Assembly: GCA_035539135.1 (NCBI GenBank)
Contig: DATLJD010000013.1
Location: 124,001 to 188,000, forward strand
Reading direction: 5' to 3'
Source: JABFWF01 sp035539135
GTDB taxonomy: Bacteria > Pseudomonadota > Gammaproteobacteria > Xanthomonadales > Xanthomonadaceae
DNA: 64,000 bases
The translations under genes and the position numbers were made by a program. Under the pieces are notes generated by a model. It saw nothing but the letters and a program-made list of their open reading frames with translations. It did no database searches and was not told the origin of the DNA. Shown piece after piece: positions 33,779 through 44,557 of this stretch. Position 1 is the stretch's first letter, and each line of letters starts with the position of its first letter.

Positions 33779-34429
33779 TCAGTAGTGCACGCGCTCGTGG
33801 TTGCCGGGGCGGCGCAGGTCGGGCAGCAGCCGCACGGCGAAGGACAGCGTCGGCCGCGCGTCCGCCGCCAGCGTCACCCCGTCCTGGCCCGGCGGCGTGC
33901 GCATCGGCGGCAGGCGCGGATGCCAGACCTGCACGTCGTACTTGCCGGCGGGCAGGCCATCGAAGCGGGCGCGGCCATCGGCGCCGGTGCGCCCGAGCCA
34001 CGGCGCGTCGGAGACGTACAGGTAGCTGATCATGCCGTCATGGATGTTGCAGCCCACCGCGACCACGCCGGGCTTCTCCAGGGTCAGCGGCGCCGCGCTC
34101 TGCCCGGGCGCGAGCACGAACTCGAAGCTGCGCGCCGGGGAGAACGAATAGACGTGATGGCGGGTGCTGTCGCTGTTGTGGAACACGACCGCGTCACCGG
34201 GCCGGAACAGCTGCACGTAGGGCAGGAAGGTCAGGTTCTTCTGGTCGACGTTGTGGGTGGTCGGCGCCGGCGCGTCCGGGCCGCCGCCGCCGTGGCGGCG
34301 CAACACCACGACCGCGTCCTCCACCGGCCGCGCCTGGCGGTCGGCGATCCGCACGTCCAGTCCGGCCGCCCGTGCCTGACCGGCGACGAGCAGCACCAGC
34401 CATCCCGCCAGCAGAGTCGATCCGCGCAT
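33779..34429 (-). CDS. Secreted cupredoxin-like protein (methylamine utilization protein type)
   Basis: A 216-residue periplasmic protein with signal peptide (ARA-A). The first half is a cupredoxin fold with likely type 1 copper ligands: His in FHNSDSTRHHVYSF and Cys-His-(Met) in GCNIHDGM. The second half is a carboxypeptidase-regulatory-like beta domain (GRARFDGLPAGKYDVQVWHP). It often appears in databases as methylamine utilization protein, though no methylamine genes are here. GGGGAG precedes the ATG. It leads the operon with the phosphodiesterase and the barrel, so a copper or redox signal to c-di-GMP is plausible. Confidence 0.85.
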   Translation of the reverse strand: MRGSTLLAGWLVLLVAGQARAAGLDVRIADRQARPVEDAVVVLRRHGGGGPDAPAPTTHNVDQKNLTFLPYVQLFRPGDAVVFHNSDSTRHHVYSFSPARSFEFVLAPGQSAAPLTLEKPGVVAVGCNIHDGMISYLYVSDAPWLGRTGADGRARFDGLPAGKYDVQVWHPRLPPMRTPPGQDGVTLAADARPTLSFAVRLLPDLRRPGNHERVHY

Positions 34430-34682
34430 TGCCGCTCCCCCCCGGACGCGCCATGTCGCGGGCCACGCGGGCCCGTTCGGCAGCCTAGCACCGCCAGTGC
34501 ACGGCATGCATCCGGGCGGCGCCCGGGGATGCGCCCGCCGCGCGCGATCGTGACGGACGCCACGGCCCGGGTGCGGGTCGGCGCGCGCAGCCATCGCCGG
34601 TCGTGGGATACGCCGGAGGCGGAGCGGCTGGCGACCGGGAACGCCGGTGTATCCTCGGGCCCATCCGGACAGGAATCCTTCG

Positions 34683-35147
34683 ATGAAACGCATCGCCGTC
34701 CTCCTGCTCTGCGCCCTGGTCGCCGCCTGCAGCAGCGGCCCGGTGCGCCGCGTGTCGGAACCGGCGGCCAACATCCAGCAGCTCACCGTGCGCGCCGACG
34801 GCAGCTGGATGATCGACCTGCGGATCGACAACTTCAGCAGCGTGCCGATGCGCTTCGATGCGGTCGCGCTCAAGCTGACCGTCGCGGGCGAGGACGCCGG
34901 CACCCTGCAGGGCTCGCCGGCGCTCACCATCGGCCCGGAAGCCGCCGACGTCGCCTCGCTGACCCTGGTGCCCAGCGGCGCCGCGAAGATCGTCGTCGCC
35001 GACGCCCTCGCGCGCGGCCGCGGCTTCGACTACGCCCTCGCCGGCACCCTGACCGCCGCGCCCGAGGACGGCCGCGCGCGCGCCTGGGACATCGACCGCG
35101 ACAACGCGCTCAGCCCGGTGCCGGGGCTGACCGGCGTGTTGCGATGA
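34683..35147 (+). CDS. LEA type 2 / WHy-domain lipoprotein
   Basis: A 154-residue lipoprotein (LVAACSS lipobox, Cys 16). The mature part matches the LEA-2 (WHy) immunoglobulin-like fold: IQQLTVRADGSWMIDLRIDNFSSVPMRFDAVALKLTV. WHy proteins are linked to desiccation and stress tolerance in bacteria; the exact role is unknown. A possible -10 (TATCCT, 34650-34655) lies about 28 bases before the ATG. Confidence 0.82.
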   Translation: MKRIAVLLLCALVAACSSGPVRRVSEPAANIQQLTVRADGSWMIDLRIDNFSSVPMRFDAVALKLTVAGEDAGTLQGSPALTIGPEAADVASLTLVPSGAAKIVVADALARGRGFDYALAGTLTAAPEDGRARAWDIDRDNALSPVPGLTGVLR

Positions 35148-35172
35148 CCTGAGCGGGTAACGCGCGGGGCGG

Positions 35173-36072
35173 CTACTCGTCGTCCGGCCAGCGGATCGCG
35201 GGCGCCGCCGGTTGCGCGCGCGGGAGGGGCTGCGCCGCCACCGCGTGCCAGACCTTGATCGCGTCGACCGTCGCCGCGACGTCGTGCACGCGCAGCAGGC
35301 GCGCGCCGCGCTGGGCAGCGGCCAGGTGCGCGGCGACCGACCCGTGCACGCGCGCGCGCGGGTCGTCGCGGCCGGTGAGCTCGCCGATGCTGCGCTTGCG
35401 CGAGAGCCCGGCCAGCACCGGCACGCCGAGTTCGGCGATGCGCTCCAGCTGCGCGAGCAGGGTCAGGTTGTGCTGCAGGGTCTTGCCGAAGCCGAAGCCG
35501 GGATCGACCACGATCCGCTTGCGGTCGATGCCGGCCATTTCGGCCGCGAAGATGCGTTCGGCGAGGAAGCGGTGCACGTCGGCGACCACGTCGTCGTAAT
35601 GCGGGGCGTCCTGCATCGTGCGCGGCTCGCCCTGCATGTGCATCAGCACCACCGGCACGCCGAGCGCGGCGGCGGTGTCGAGCGCGCCCTCGCGGCGCAG
35701 CGCGTACACGTCGTTGATCATGCCCGCGCCGGCGGCGACCGCTGCGCGCATCACTTCTGGCTTGGAGGTGTCGACGCTGACCGGCAGCGCGGTCGCGCGC
35801 GCCAGGCGCTCGATCACCGGAACGACCCGCCGCAGTTCCTCCTCCAGCGGCACGTCGGGCGCGCCGGGACGGGTGGACTCGCCACCGACGTCGAGCGCGT
35901 CGGCGCCCTCCTCCGCCAGGCGCAGGCCGTGCGCGACCGCCGCGTCGACGGTCGCGTGCTCGCCGCCGTCGGAGAAGGAATCGGGGGTGACGTTGACGAT
36001 GCCGATGACGCGCGGGCGGTCCAGGACCAGCGGGCGGCCGGCGCAGTCGAGGGCCGGGGTGGTGTCGAACAT
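35173..36072 (-). CDS. folP: Dihydropteroate synthase
   Basis: A 299-residue TIM-barrel enzyme that joins p-aminobenzoate to the pterin pyrophosphate in folate synthesis. Signatures are GIVNVTPDSFSDGG, DVGGESTRPGA, DPGFGFGKT and the final RVHDVAATVDAIKVW. The C-terminus has about 20 extra residues rich in Pro/Ala. The ATG at 36072 gives the family N-terminus. It lies downstream of ftsH but is separated by a terminator. Confidence 0.95.
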   Translation of the reverse strand: MFDTTPALDCAGRPLVLDRPRVIGIVNVTPDSFSDGGEHATVDAAVAHGLRLAEEGADALDVGGESTRPGAPDVPLEEELRRVVPVIERLARATALPVSVDTSKPEVMRAAVAAGAGMINDVYALRREGALDTAAALGVPVVLMHMQGEPRTMQDAPHYDDVVADVHRFLAERIFAAEMAGIDRKRIVVDPGFGFGKTLQHNLTLLAQLERIAELGVPVLAGLSRKRSIGELTGRDDPRARVHGSVAAHLAAAQRGARLLRVHDVAATVDAIKVWHAVAAQPLPRAQPAAPAIRWPDDE

Positions 36073-36189
36073 GGCAGATGCGGGGGAAAGGCCGGACGGC
36101 ACGATACCGCCATTCGCGCGAAACGGTCCCGCCGGTCACTCACCCCCACCCCGGCCCTCCCCCGCTGCGCGGGGGAGGGAGGAAAGAAG

Positions 36190-36213
36190 AAGGCCGGGAT
36201 CGCTCCCGGCCTT
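36190..36213 (-). terminator. Terminator after ftsH
   Basis: AAGGCCGGGA and TCCCGGCCTT form a 10-bp stem with a 4-base loop. On the minus strand it is followed by a C/T-rich run (TTCTTTCC). A second hairpin (CCTCCCCCGC/GCGGGGGAGG) lies just beyond. It separates ftsH from folP. Confidence 0.75.
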
Positions 36214-36232
36214 CGTGTGTCGCGTTCGTTCG

Positions 36233-38137
<1,905 letters not shown>

Positions 38138-38165
38138 CTTGCGCATCCGGTGGAATCTTTCTCGG

Positions 38166-38798
38166 TCAGGTCAGGGCGGCGCGCTTGTCCTGCGCCAGGG
38201 CGTACACCTCCGGCGAGCGTCGACGCGACGCGGCCGGCTTGCGGATCACCACGCGCGCATAGCGCCGGCGCAGTTCCCGCACGTATTCGTCGAACCCCAC
38301 GCCCTGGAACAGCTTGATCAGGAAGGTGCCGCCCGGGCGCAGGTGGCGGTCGGCGAAGTCCATCGCCAGTTCCGCCAGGTGCATGGCGCGCGGCTGGTCG
38401 ACCGCGTCCATGCCACTCTTGTTGGGGGCCATGTCGGAAAGTACAAGGTCCACCGGCTGCCCCGCCAGCGCGGCTTCCAGACGCGATAAGACGGCATCGT
38501 CCCTGAAGTCGCCATGAAGAAACTCGACGCCCGCCAGCGACGGCATGTCGAGGATGTCCAGCGCGATCACCCGTCCGCCGTCGCCGAGCGCCTGCCGCAC
38601 CCACTGCGACCAGCCACCTGGCGCCGCGCCGAGGTCGACCACGACCATGCCCGGCTTCAGCAACCTGTCGCGCTCCACCAGCTCCTCGAGCTTGTAGGCG
38701 GCGCGCGAACGCAGGCCCTCCGCCTGCGCCTTCTTCACGTAGGGGTCGGAGAAGTGTTCTTTCAGCCAGCGCTGGCTGGACTTGCTGCGGGCGGCCAC
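38166..38798 (-). CDS. rlmE: 23S rRNA 2'-O-methyltransferase RlmE
   Basis: A 210-residue SAM-dependent methyltransferase that modifies U2552 in 23S rRNA. The SAM motif is VVDLGAAPGGWSQWV, and the K-D-K-E tetrad can be traced through RAAYKL, SDMAPN, FLIKLFQG and the C-terminal RRRSPEVY. The start is GTG, which gives the conserved AARSKSSQRWLKEHF beginning; no ATG is in a suitable place. Divergent from yhbY over 75 bases. Confidence 0.93.
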   Translation of the reverse strand: MAARSKSSQRWLKEHFSDPYVKKAQAEGLRSRAAYKLEELVERDRLLKPGMVVVDLGAAPGGWSQWVRQALGDGGRVIALDILDMPSLAGVEFLHGDFRDDAVLSRLEAALAGQPVDLVLSDMAPNKSGMDAVDQPRAMHLAELAMDFADRHLRPGGTFLIKLFQGVGFDEYVRELRRRYARVVIRKPAASRRRSPEVYALAQDKRAALT

Positions 38799-38873
38799 TT
38801 CGGCGGGACCACGGCTCGGGAGAGGCGGTTCGGCGGCATGATACCCTGACGTTCCTCCCCCGTTCCGTGCCCC

Positions 38874-39185
38874 ATGTCCCCCGCGCTGACCAACGCCCAG
38901 CTCCGTTTTCTCCGCGGTCAGGCTCACGATCTCAAGGCGATGCTGCAGGTCGGCGGCAAGGGCGTCACCGACGCGCTGGTGGGCGAGGTCGGCAACGCGC
39001 TCGAGCACCACGAACTCATCAAGGTGAAGGTCGCCGCCGACGACCGCGACCTGCGCGACGGCATGATCGCCGAACTCGCCGACCGCACCGGCGCGACCCT
39101 GGTGCAGCGGATCGGCCACACCGCCGTGCTGTACCGGCCGAACCCGGAGAAGCGGCTGATCGTGCTGCCGCGCGCGAAGGCCTGA
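38874..39185 (+). CDS. yhbY: Ribosome assembly RNA-binding protein YhbY
   Basis: A 103-residue CRM-domain protein (CRS1-YhbY family) that binds pre-50S particles. The GGKGVTDALV loop and the C-terminal GHTAVLYRPNP strand are characteristic. It is divergent to rlmE, the same arrangement as in many gammaproteobacteria. Confidence 0.93.
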   Translation: MSPALTNAQLRFLRGQAHDLKAMLQVGGKGVTDALVGEVGNALEHHELIKVKVAADDRDLRDGMIAELADRTGATLVQRIGHTAVLYRPNPEKRLIVLPRAKA

Positions 39186-39202
39186 CGGGCGCGTTGACCG
39201 CG

Positions 39203-39577
39203 ATGCCGCTCAATCTCGAACGTCCCGATTACACCTGGTTCCTGCGTGGCGCCGACGGCGCGCACGTGCTCGTCAACGAACGCAGCATCACCCGCAGTTG
39301 CGTGGTCACCCCCGACACGCTGGTCGAGGACTGGCCGGTCACCGACGTGAAGGCGATGACGCCGGATGCGCTGGAACCGGTGCTCGCGCTGAAGCCGGAA
39401 CTGGTCCTGCTCGGCAGCGGCGCGCGCCAGGTGTTCCCGCCGGCGCGGGTACTGGTGGCCTGCCTGTCGCGCGGGATCGGCCTGGACACCATGACCAACG
39501 ACGCCGCCGCGCGCACCTACAGCGTGCTGGCGGGCGAAGGCCGGCGGGTCGCCGCGGCCTTCGTGTTGCCTGGCTGA
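39203..39577 (+). CDS. MTH938/NDUFAF3 family protein
   Basis: A 124-residue protein of the Mth938-like family (DUF498), with the conserved core VLLGSGARQVFPP and GLDTMTNDAAARTYSVLAGEGRRVAAAFVL. The human homologue NDUFAF3 assists complex I assembly; the bacterial role is unsettled. It starts 17 bases after yhbY and converges with nlpD three bases beyond its stop. Confidence 0.88.
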   Translation: MPLNLERPDYTWFLRGADGAHVLVNERSITRSCVVTPDTLVEDWPVTDVKAMTPDALEPVLALKPELVLLGSGARQVFPPARVLVACLSRGIGLDTMTNDAAARTYSVLAGEGRRVAAAFVLPG

Positions 39578-39580
39578 ACC

Positions 39581-40345
39581 TCAGCGCGCGGGCAGGTAAC
39601 GCAGCGGGTCCACCGGCTTGCCGTTGTAGCGGATCTCGAAGTGCAGCATGTCGCGCGCGGCGCCGGTGCGGCCCATCTCGGCGATCTGCTGGCCGGCCTT
39701 CACCAGCTGCCCCTCGTTGACCAGGCGCGCGCGGTTGTGGCCGTAGGCCGACAGCCAGGCGTCGTTGTGCTTGACGATCACCAGTTCGCCGTAGCCGACC
39801 AGGCCGGAACCGGAATACACGACCACGCCGTCGGCGGCGGCGAGCACCGGCTGGCCCGCGCTGCCGGCGATGTCGATGCCCTGCCGTGTCGGATCGCCCG
39901 CGGCGTAGCGGCCGATGAGCTCGCCCTGCGTGGGCCAGCGCCAAGCCAGGCCGCTGGCGGCGGGCGCCTGCGAAGCGGGCGGCGTGGTCGCCGGCCGCGT
40001 GGGGGTGGTCGCCGGGCGGGTCGCCGGCGGCTGCGAGGTCGCCACCGGTGGTCGCGCCGACGGGCGGCCGGACGCGGATGCACCACGTTCGCGCGGATAC
40101 AGGCGCAGGCGCTGGCCGGGATAGATCGTGTACGGCGGATCGATGTTGTTCCACATCGCCAGGTCGAGCACGCTGATGCCGTTGCCGGTGGCGAGGCGGT
40201 ACAGGGTGTCGCCGCGCTTCACCACCACGCTCGCGCCGTACTTGGGCGACGAGACCTTGACCGGCCCGCGCACCACCCGGCTGCTTGAGCAGGCGGCCAG
40301 CAGCAGGGCCAGGGCCACGACCACGACGACGCGCATCCTGCTCAT
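39581..40345 (-). CDS. nlpD: NlpD-like lipoprotein, LysM and degenerate LytM domains
   Basis: A 254-residue lipoprotein: lipobox (LLAACSS), LysM domain (YGASVVVKRGDTLYRLA to LDLAMWN), a Pro/Thr/Ala linker, and a LytM domain ending in LHFEIRYNGKPVDPLRYLP. The first zinc His of active M23 enzymes is replaced (TRQGIDIAG), as in E. coli NlpD, so it probably activates amidase AmiC during cell separation rather than cutting the wall. The ATG overlaps the yqaA stop. Lying behind surE-pcm, it follows the familiar surE-pcm-nlpD layout, though no rpoS follows here. Confidence 0.9.
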   Translation of the reverse strand: MSRMRVVVVVALALLLAACSSSRVVRGPVKVSSPKYGASVVVKRGDTLYRLATGNGISVLDLAMWNNIDPPYTIYPGQRLRLYPRERGASASGRPSARPPVATSQPPATRPATTPTRPATTPPASQAPAASGLAWRWPTQGELIGRYAAGDPTRQGIDIAGSAGQPVLAAADGVVVYSGSGLVGYGELVIVKHNDAWLSAYGHNRARLVNEGQLVKAGQQIAEMGRTGAARDMLHFEIRYNGKPVDPLRYLPAR

Positions 40346-40956
40346 CCCGCCTGCGACCTCCACCACAGATACCCGGCGACCGCGGCCAGCAGCGCCAGCG
40401 CGAGCCAGCCGATCGGTTCGATGTAGCGCCTGATGGCGGCCTCCGCGCGCTCGCCGCCGATCCGGATCGCGATCGCCAGCACGTACACGCGCTTGCCGCG
40501 CCCAACCACCATGCAGGCCAGGAACGGCAGCATCGGCACGCCGACGATGCCCGCGGCCCAGGTCACGAACTTCATCGGGATCACCGGCTGCAGGGCGGCG
40601 ACCAGCAGCGCGCCGAGCATCGCCCACCAGTGCTGCTGCATGTCGGTACGAAGAGTTTCGACCCAGACCGAGATCGTCTCCTGCATGTGCGGGCTGAGTA
40701 GTGGCCGCAGCGCCTCCCAGGCGTAGTGGCCGAGCGCGTAGCCGACAAGGGAGCCGACCAGCGAGCCGAGCAGGCTCAGGGTCGCGAAGCGCAGCGCGCG
40801 GCGCGGCTGCGCTAGGCACATCGGGCCCAGCATCACTTCCGGCATGACCGGGAAGATGAAGGCCTCGACGAAGCTCAGCCCGACCAGCAGGGACTGCGCG
40901 CGCGGATGCCGGGCCCAGGCAATCGCGCGCGCGTACAGCGGGCCGAAGACCTTCAT
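40342..40956 (-). CDS. yqaA: YqaA-family (DedA/VTT-like) membrane protein
   Basis: A 204-residue membrane protein of the SNARE-associated/VTT group. It has an early hydrophobic pair (LVGLSFVEAFIFPVMPEVMLG), the G-rich segment GSLVGSLVGYALG, an amphipathic QPVIPMKFVTWAAG loop and a final membrane helix. DedA-type proteins support undecaprenyl phosphate or lipid flipping; YqaA itself is poorly known. It sits between pcm and nlpD. Confidence 0.88.
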   Translation of the reverse strand: MKVFGPLYARAIAWARHPRAQSLLVGLSFVEAFIFPVMPEVMLGPMCLAQPRRALRFATLSLLGSLVGSLVGYALGHYAWEALRPLLSPHMQETISVWVETLRTDMQQHWWAMLGALLVAALQPVIPMKFVTWAAGIVGVPMLPFLACMVVGRGKRVYVLAIAIRIGGERAEAAIRRYIEPIGWLALALLAAVAGYLWWRSQAG

Positions 40957-40996
40957 GCACGCACCGCCTGCGCGGCACCACGAACGGGCGCCGCCA

Positions 40997-41695
40997 TCAG
41001 TCGACCAGCCCCGACAGCAGCGGCACGAAACTCGCCGGGCCGAGGTTGCTCTCCTCCAGCGCGCCGGCCGCGTCCTTGCGCAGGCACAGCAGCGCCTGCC
41101 CGCTGCCCGCGCCGACCGGCGCGACCAGGGTTCCGCCCGGCGCCAACTGGCCGACCAGGCCCTCCACCAGCGCCGGCGCGCCCGCGGTCACCACGATGCC
41201 GTCGAACGGACCGTGCTCCGGCCAGCCGAGGCGGCCGTCGTCATGCTTGCTGCGCACGTTCAGGCCGAGCGCGCGGAAGCGCTTGCGCGCGGTGCGCAGC
41301 AGCTCGCCGATGCGCTCGACCGTGTACACCTCCAGCCCCAGCGCGGCGAGGATCGCGCCCTGGTACCCGGAGCCGGTGCCGACCTCCAGCACCCTGGGCG
41401 ACGCCCCCTGCGCCCGTTGCGCGAGGCCCGCGAGCACCGCCTCGGTCATCTTCGCCACCGCGTACGGCTGCGAGATGGTCTGCCCGTGCCCGATCGGCAG
41501 CGCGGTGTCCTCGTAGGCGCGGGTCGCCAGCGCCTCGTCCACGAACAGGTGGCGCGGCACCGTGCGGATCGCATTCAACACGCGCTCGTCGCCGATGCCG
41601 CCGGCGCGCAGGCGCTCGATCAGGCGATCGCGCACGCGCTGCCCGGTCATGCCGAGGCCGATCGCCTCGGGCTGCAGCCGCAGGCGCGCGGTCAT
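40997..41695 (-). CDS. pcm: Protein-L-isoaspartate O-methyltransferase
   Basis: A 232-residue repair enzyme. SAM-binding EVGTGSGYQGAILA and the PCMT signature GHGQTISQPYAVAKM are clear, as is DGIVVTAGAPALVEGL. It methylates isoaspartyl residues in aged proteins. The ATG overlaps the surE stop (ATGA), fixing the start; a later ATG at 41650 would also keep the domain. Confidence 0.94.
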   Translation of the reverse strand: MTARLRLQPEAIGLGMTGQRVRDRLIERLRAGGIGDERVLNAIRTVPRHLFVDEALATRAYEDTALPIGHGQTISQPYAVAKMTEAVLAGLAQRAQGASPRVLEVGTGSGYQGAILAALGLEVYTVERIGELLRTARKRFRALGLNVRSKHDDGRLGWPEHGPFDGIVVTAGAPALVEGLVGQLAPGGTLVAPVGAGSGQALLCLRKDAAGALEESNLGPASFVPLLSGLVD

Positions 41696-42471
41696 GCGGC
41701 GCGGTCCAGGGACGCGGCCAGCCCGCCGACCCAGCTGGCGACCTGCTCCAGCGCCTGGTAGCGGGTCAGGTCGACGTGGATCGGGGTGATCGCGATGTGG
41801 CCGGTCGAAATCGCGTGGAAATCCGTGCCGGGGCCGGCGTCGTCGGCGGCGCCGGCCGCGCCCACCCACCACCAGGTGCGGCCGCGCGGATCCTGTTGCG
41901 GGACGCAGGGTTCGGCGCGATGACGATGGCCCAGGCGCACGACCTCGAAACCGCGGATCTCGTCCCACGGCAGGTCCGGCACGTTGACGTTGAGGATGGT
42001 GTCGGCCGGCAGCGGATCCACCTGCAGGCGGGCGATGATCTCCGCGGCGGCGCGCGCGGCGGTCGCGTAGTGGCGGCCGATGCGGTCGCCGGTGGCCAGC
42101 GACACCGCCACCGACGGCAGGCCGAGGAAGCGGCCCTCGATCGCCGCGGCGACCGTCCCCGAATAGATCACGTCGTCGCCGAGGTTGGCGCTGTTGTTGA
42201 TGCCGGAGACGACCATGTCCGGCTCGCGCTCGAGCATGCCGGTGATGGCGACGTGCACGCAGTCAGTGGGCGTGCCGTAGACGCGCCAGGTCGCCGCCTC
42301 CGCCTGCACCACCCGCACCGGGCCGTCCAGGGTCAGCGAGTTGCTGGCGCCGGAACGGTCGCGATCCGGGGCGACGATCACCACCTCGTGGCCGGCATTG
42401 CGCAGTCCCTCGGCGAGGACGCGGATGCCCGGCGCGTCCACGCCGTCGTCGTTGCTCACGAGTACGCGCAT
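41692..42471 (-). CDS. surE: 5'/3'-nucleotidase SurE
   Basis: A 259-residue nucleotidase/exopolyphosphatase. The metal site motifs VSNDDGVDAPGI, APDRDRSGASNSLT and VVSGINNSANLGDDVIYSGTVAAA are complete. It is the start of the surE-pcm-yqaA-nlpD run, which is divergent from the Smr gene. Confidence 0.95.
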   Translation of the reverse strand: MRVLVSNDDGVDAPGIRVLAEGLRNAGHEVVIVAPDRDRSGASNSLTLDGPVRVVQAEAATWRVYGTPTDCVHVAITGMLEREPDMVVSGINNSANLGDDVIYSGTVAAAIEGRFLGLPSVAVSLATGDRIGRHYATAARAAAEIIARLQVDPLPADTILNVNVPDLPWDEIRGFEVVRLGHRHRAEPCVPQQDPRGRTWWWVGAAGAADDAGPGTDFHAISTGHIAITPIHVDLTRYQALEQVASWVGGLAASLDRAA

Positions 42472-42586
42472 CAGCCCTTGCAGGATCCCGAATCTGGTGA
42501 CGCGGCCATGATAGCGGAAGCGCGCCGCCGGCCGCCGCGCATCCGGTCGCATCGCGGGCGCCGGCGCGCGGCGCTAGTCTGGCGGC

Positions 42587-43162
42587 ATGGTCCGACGCAT
42601 TCCTTCCCGGCAGACGCCGCCCGACGACGCGCCGCCCGACGACGCGCAGGACGACGCCGCCCTGTTCCGCGCGGCGGTCGGTCCGGTGCGCGAACTGCCC
42701 GCGCCGCCACCGCCGCCATCGGCGCCGCGCCCGCGCCCGCGGCCGCGCATGGCCGAGCGCGACGAGGACGAGGCGCGCGATGCGTTCCGGCGGATGCTGG
42801 ACGCCGACCGCCTGGAAGCCGGCGACGCGCTCGCCTGGCGCCGCGACGAGGTCCCGCCGCGGGTGCTGCAGCGACTGCGCCGCGGCCTGTACGCCGCGCA
42901 GGACGAACTCGACCTGCACCACGAGGATGCGGCGCGGGCGGAAGCGCTGCTGCGGACGTTCGTGAAGGAGTCGGTGCAGGCCGGGCTGGGTTGCGTGCGC
43001 GTGGTGCACGGCAAGGGCCTGCATTCGGACACCGGGGTGCCGGTGCTCAAGAACCTGGTGGACCGGATGTTGCGCCAGCGCGGGGACGTGCTGGCCTATC
43101 ACTCCGCGCCGCCCGCACAGGGCGGGCTGGGCGCGGTGCTGGTATTGCTGCGGAGGCGCTGA
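42587..43162 (+). CDS. Smr-domain protein
   Basis: A 191-residue protein with a charged, Pro-rich N-terminal half and a C-terminal Smr domain (ELDLHHEDA, VRVVHGKGLHS). Small stand-alone Smr proteins have nuclease activity in some bacteria and are linked to RNA or translation quality control. The DLHG-type motif here is DLHH, and the HGKG motif is intact. Confidence 0.88.
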   Translation: MVRRIPSRQTPPDDAPPDDAQDDAALFRAAVGPVRELPAPPPPPSAPRPRPRPRMAERDEDEARDAFRRMLDADRLEAGDALAWRRDEVPPRVLQRLRRGLYAAQDELDLHHEDAARAEALLRTFVKESVQAGLGCVRVVHGKGLHSDTGVPVLKNLVDRMLRQRGDVLAYHSAPPAQGGLGAVLVLLRRR

Positions 43163-43213
43163 AAGGCCGCGGCCGCGGGTGGGCGTGACGCCGACCGCGC
43201 GGCGCGCGCGGCC

Positions 43214-43426
43214 TTACAGGTCCTTGTCGGTACCGACGTGCTTCTGCGGCGGGTTGACCCAGCGCACGGCGACGCCGCGGCTGCGGGCGGTCTGCTCGAC
43301 CTTGGCGACGTAGGCGCTGTCGACCACGTCGAGCGAGTCGCCCCGGGCCATCTCGTTCTGGCTGGCGCAGCCGGCGAGCAGCACGGCCGGCACTGCAAGG
43401 AAACCGGCGAGTTGCGTGGTTTTCAT
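43214..43426 (-). CDS. Small lipoprotein, 70 residues
   Basis: A short lipoprotein (VLLAGCAS lipobox, Cys 20) with a mature part of about 50 residues (SAYVAKVEQTARSRGVAVRWVNPPQKHV). GGGAGAG precedes the ATG. I do not recognise it. It lies downstream of truD on the same strand and could be co-transcribed. Confidence 0.75.
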   Translation of the reverse strand: MKTTQLAGFLAVPAVLLAGCASQNEMARGDSLDVVDSAYVAKVEQTARSRGVAVRWVNPPQKHVGTDKDL

Positions 43427-43475
43427 GACACTCTCCCTTTGGCGGCGGCCGGGCGATCCGGTCGCCGTGGAGCTT

Positions 43476-44552
43476 TTATACGCCCGCGTACGGCAAAGGG
43501 TTGTGCGTGAATTGGCTTTCCGATGAGCGGTCGCTGGCGGTTCCCAGTTCCCCAAGCAGGGTGGTCGCGTAGGCCCCCGCCGGCAGGGCGAAAACCACCC
43601 GGAGCACACCGGGCCCCGGCCAGTCCCAGGCCAGGCCGTCCGGCCGCAGCCGGGTCGCGCGACGCTCCTGGCGCAGGCCCGCGGCCTCCAGTCCGGCGCG
43701 CAGGGCCGCGGCCTCGGGCGCGTCGAGGGCCGCCAGTTCCAGCGCCAGCGACTCGCCCGTGCTGCGCGGCGCCCCGGCGCCCCACAGCGGCGCGGTCGGA
43801 TGGATGTCGAAGGCGGCCAGCCGCGCCGCCAGCGCGTCGCTCCAGGGTTCCGGGCCGAACACGCTGTGGCTGCCGTCGAGCATCCACACCTCGCCGTCCA
43901 GCGGCGCGTCCCAGCGGTCCGCGCGGACGCGCGCCGCCAGCACCCGGTTGAACAGCTCGGAGCGCGCCGCCGAGAGCAGGATCGCACGCTGGTCGCGGCG
44001 CACCCGGCGCCCACCGAACATCGCCAACGCCTTGCCGACGTTGCCGCCGCCGTGGCCGAAGCGCTGCTCGCCGAAATAGTTGGGGACGCCGCGCGCGGCG
44101 ATCGCGCGCAGGCGCGCGTCGATCGCCTCCGGCTCGCCCTCGACCTCGCGCAGCAGCAGCTCGAAGCGGTTGCCGGCGAGCGCCCCGCGCGGCAGCTTGC
44201 GCGCGTGGCGGGTCGCGTCCAGCACCCGCAGGCCCTCGCCTTCCAGCGCCTCCAGCGACGGCGCGTCGCGACCGGGCAGGTGCACGCTGAAGCGCTGCGT
44301 GGTCACCGCGTGGCGGTCCTTGAGGCCGGCGTAGCCGACCGCGGTCTCGGCGACCCCTGCCCAGCGCGCGATCCGCTGCGCGGCGAAGGCGGTGTTCATG
44401 CCGCGCTTCTCGATCGTCAGCAGCAGGTGCTCGCCGCTGCCGCTGGCGGCGAAACCGGCGAGCTCCTCGACCCGGAAGTCCTCCGGTACGCTGCGGATGG
44501 CGGCGCGCAGCACCGGCTCCCCATGCGCCCGCGGCAGGGTGGGCGTGTCCAC
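43476..44552 (-). CDS. truD: tRNA pseudouridine(13) synthase TruD
   Basis: A 358-residue synthase that makes pseudouridine at tRNA position 13. The catalytic Asp is in GYAGLKDRHAVTTQ, and NYFGEQRFGHGGGN is a family signature. The insertion domain is present. The start is GTG at 44552, five bases after the ispF stop. Confidence 0.94.
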   Translation of the reverse strand: MDTPTLPRAHGEPVLRAAIRSVPEDFRVEELAGFAASGSGEHLLLTIEKRGMNTAFAAQRIARWAGVAETAVGYAGLKDRHAVTTQRFSVHLPGRDAPSLEALEGEGLRVLDATRHARKLPRGALAGNRFELLLREVEGEPEAIDARLRAIAARGVPNYFGEQRFGHGGGNVGKALAMFGGRRVRRDQRAILLSAARSELFNRVLAARVRADRWDAPLDGEVWMLDGSHSVFGPEPWSDALAARLAAFDIHPTAPLWGAGAPRSTGESLALELAALDAPEAAALRAGLEAAGLRQERRATRLRPDGLAWDWPGPGVLRVVFALPAGAYATTLLGELGTASDRSSESQFTHNPLPYAGV

Positions 44553-44557
44553 GCGGT

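Noticed and set aside
33779..34429. Methylamine dehydrogenase system
   Set aside because: The database-style name methylamine utilization protein applies to this cupredoxin family, but no mau structural gene is in the window and its neighbours are a phosphodiesterase and a barrel.
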